A DNA stretch of 64,000 bases. Origin: Parerythrobacter jejuensis. GTDB taxonomy: Bacteria; Pseudomonadota; Alphaproteobacteria; Sphingomonadales; Sphingomonadaceae. Positions 63,815 through 64,000 of this stretch are shown here, in pieces; positions within the stretch are counted from its first letter, which is position 1, and every line of letters starts with the position of its first letter. Below the pieces are notes generated by a model. It searched no databases and was not told the origin of the DNA. It was given only the letters and a program-made list of their open reading frames with translations. Location: positions 1,364,001-1,428,000 of the forward strand of contig NZ_BAAAZF010000001.1 in the NCBI RefSeq assembly GCF_039536765.1, given 5' to 3'. Position numbers and translations under genes: made by a program.

Positions 63815-64000
63815 ATGCGATTGGTTTTGACGGCACTGCTGTTCGTTGGCGGATTGTTCTATCTGTTCATGGGCACAGGCTTCCTGCTTGATCCCGCCAC
63901 CAGCGGCGGCGATTTCGGCCTCAAGCCTGACGGCGCGCAGGGCTTGTCCTCCATCAGGGCCGATCTCACGGCGTTTTTCTGGGTCGCAGGCGGCTGCATG
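63815..64000 (+). CDS. DUF4345-like membrane protein, N-terminal part (cut by window edge)
   Basis: 62 residues are visible from the ATG at 63815, which follows GGGGAGAT. They read as a first membrane helix (RLVLTALLFVGGLFYLFMGTGFLLDP) and the start of a second (ADLTAFFWVAGG), with the pattern of DUF4345 proteins. Four helices would be expected in full. Function unknown, and the right edge removes the remainder. Confidence 0.65.
   Translation, partial: MRLVLTALLFVGGLFYLFMGTGFLLDPATSGGDFGLKPDGAQGLSSIRADLTAFFWVAGGCM

Overview
The window looks like chromosomal DNA of a sphingomonad-type alphaproteobacterium, most likely Erythrobacteraceae. The basis is the GC-rich coding sequence, a NepR/EcfG general stress locus, an alphaproteobacterial SigF/NrsF pair, the Tim44-MltA-Smr and SecB-MurJ-TrpS gene orders, and GTG/TTG starts coupled to upstream stop codons. 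No phage, transposase, integrase, plasmid or CRISPR locus is visible; this is core and lineage-specific chromosome, densely coded on both strands.

Layout. 0-3.6 kb: a CHASE-domain sensor kinase (cut by the left edge) diverges from nepR-ecfG across one near-palindromic general-stress promoter; an AI-2E family permease and sodB follow. 3.7-12.9 kb: a dicarboxylate-type symporter, glmM-DUF1272-thiD, a LOG-type protein, a Fur-box-preceded PepSY-like membrane protein, tRNA-Gln(CTG), ppx/gppA-rlmE, an anchored cytochrome c, and pheA. 13.0-19.3 kb: a tightly coupled six-gene MoxR/DUF58/SpoIIM/RDD envelope operon preceded by DUF4129-like and DUF4350-like genes. 19.3-27.3 kb: three histidine-box desaturase/hydroxylase-family proteins, two of them close paralogs, around an exported asparaginase-like hydrolase, a mechanosensitive-channel-like protein, a GNAT, an SDR, and a sigF-nrsF pair with its own promoter.

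27.4-41.2 kb: an OmpW-like porin, ispG with a small pentapeptide-periodic protein and a thioredoxin-like lipoprotein, a histone-deacetylase-like hydrolase, a retropepsin-like protease, an FAD oxidoreductase, two convergent L,D-transpeptidase genes, an EamA permease, acnA and an exported rhodanese. 41.2-47.2 kb: a very Ser/Gly-rich exported protein with a PEP-CTERM-like tail, ruvA-dsrE-ruvB, and aroC. 47.3-52.2 kb: a peroxide-defence block (ahpC, ahpF, katG) with hairpins and inverted repeats around its genes. 52.2-64 kb: a LytTR regulator, DUF2306, Smr, mltA, Tim44-like, secB, murJ, trpS, a DUF4136 lipoprotein, dut-coaBC and a partial DUF4345 gene.

Recurrent theme: stress and envelope. Two sigma/anti-sigma pairs each have a consensus-matching promoter in front, and sodB, ahpCF, katG and an OmpW gene with an OxyR-like site all lie in the same 50 kb. 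Assignments come from reading the sequence and family recognition without database searches. The least understood parts are the MoxR operon, the desaturase paralogs, the 38-nt repeat shared by the ispG and ruvA upstream regions, and the 84-residue pentapeptide-periodic protein.
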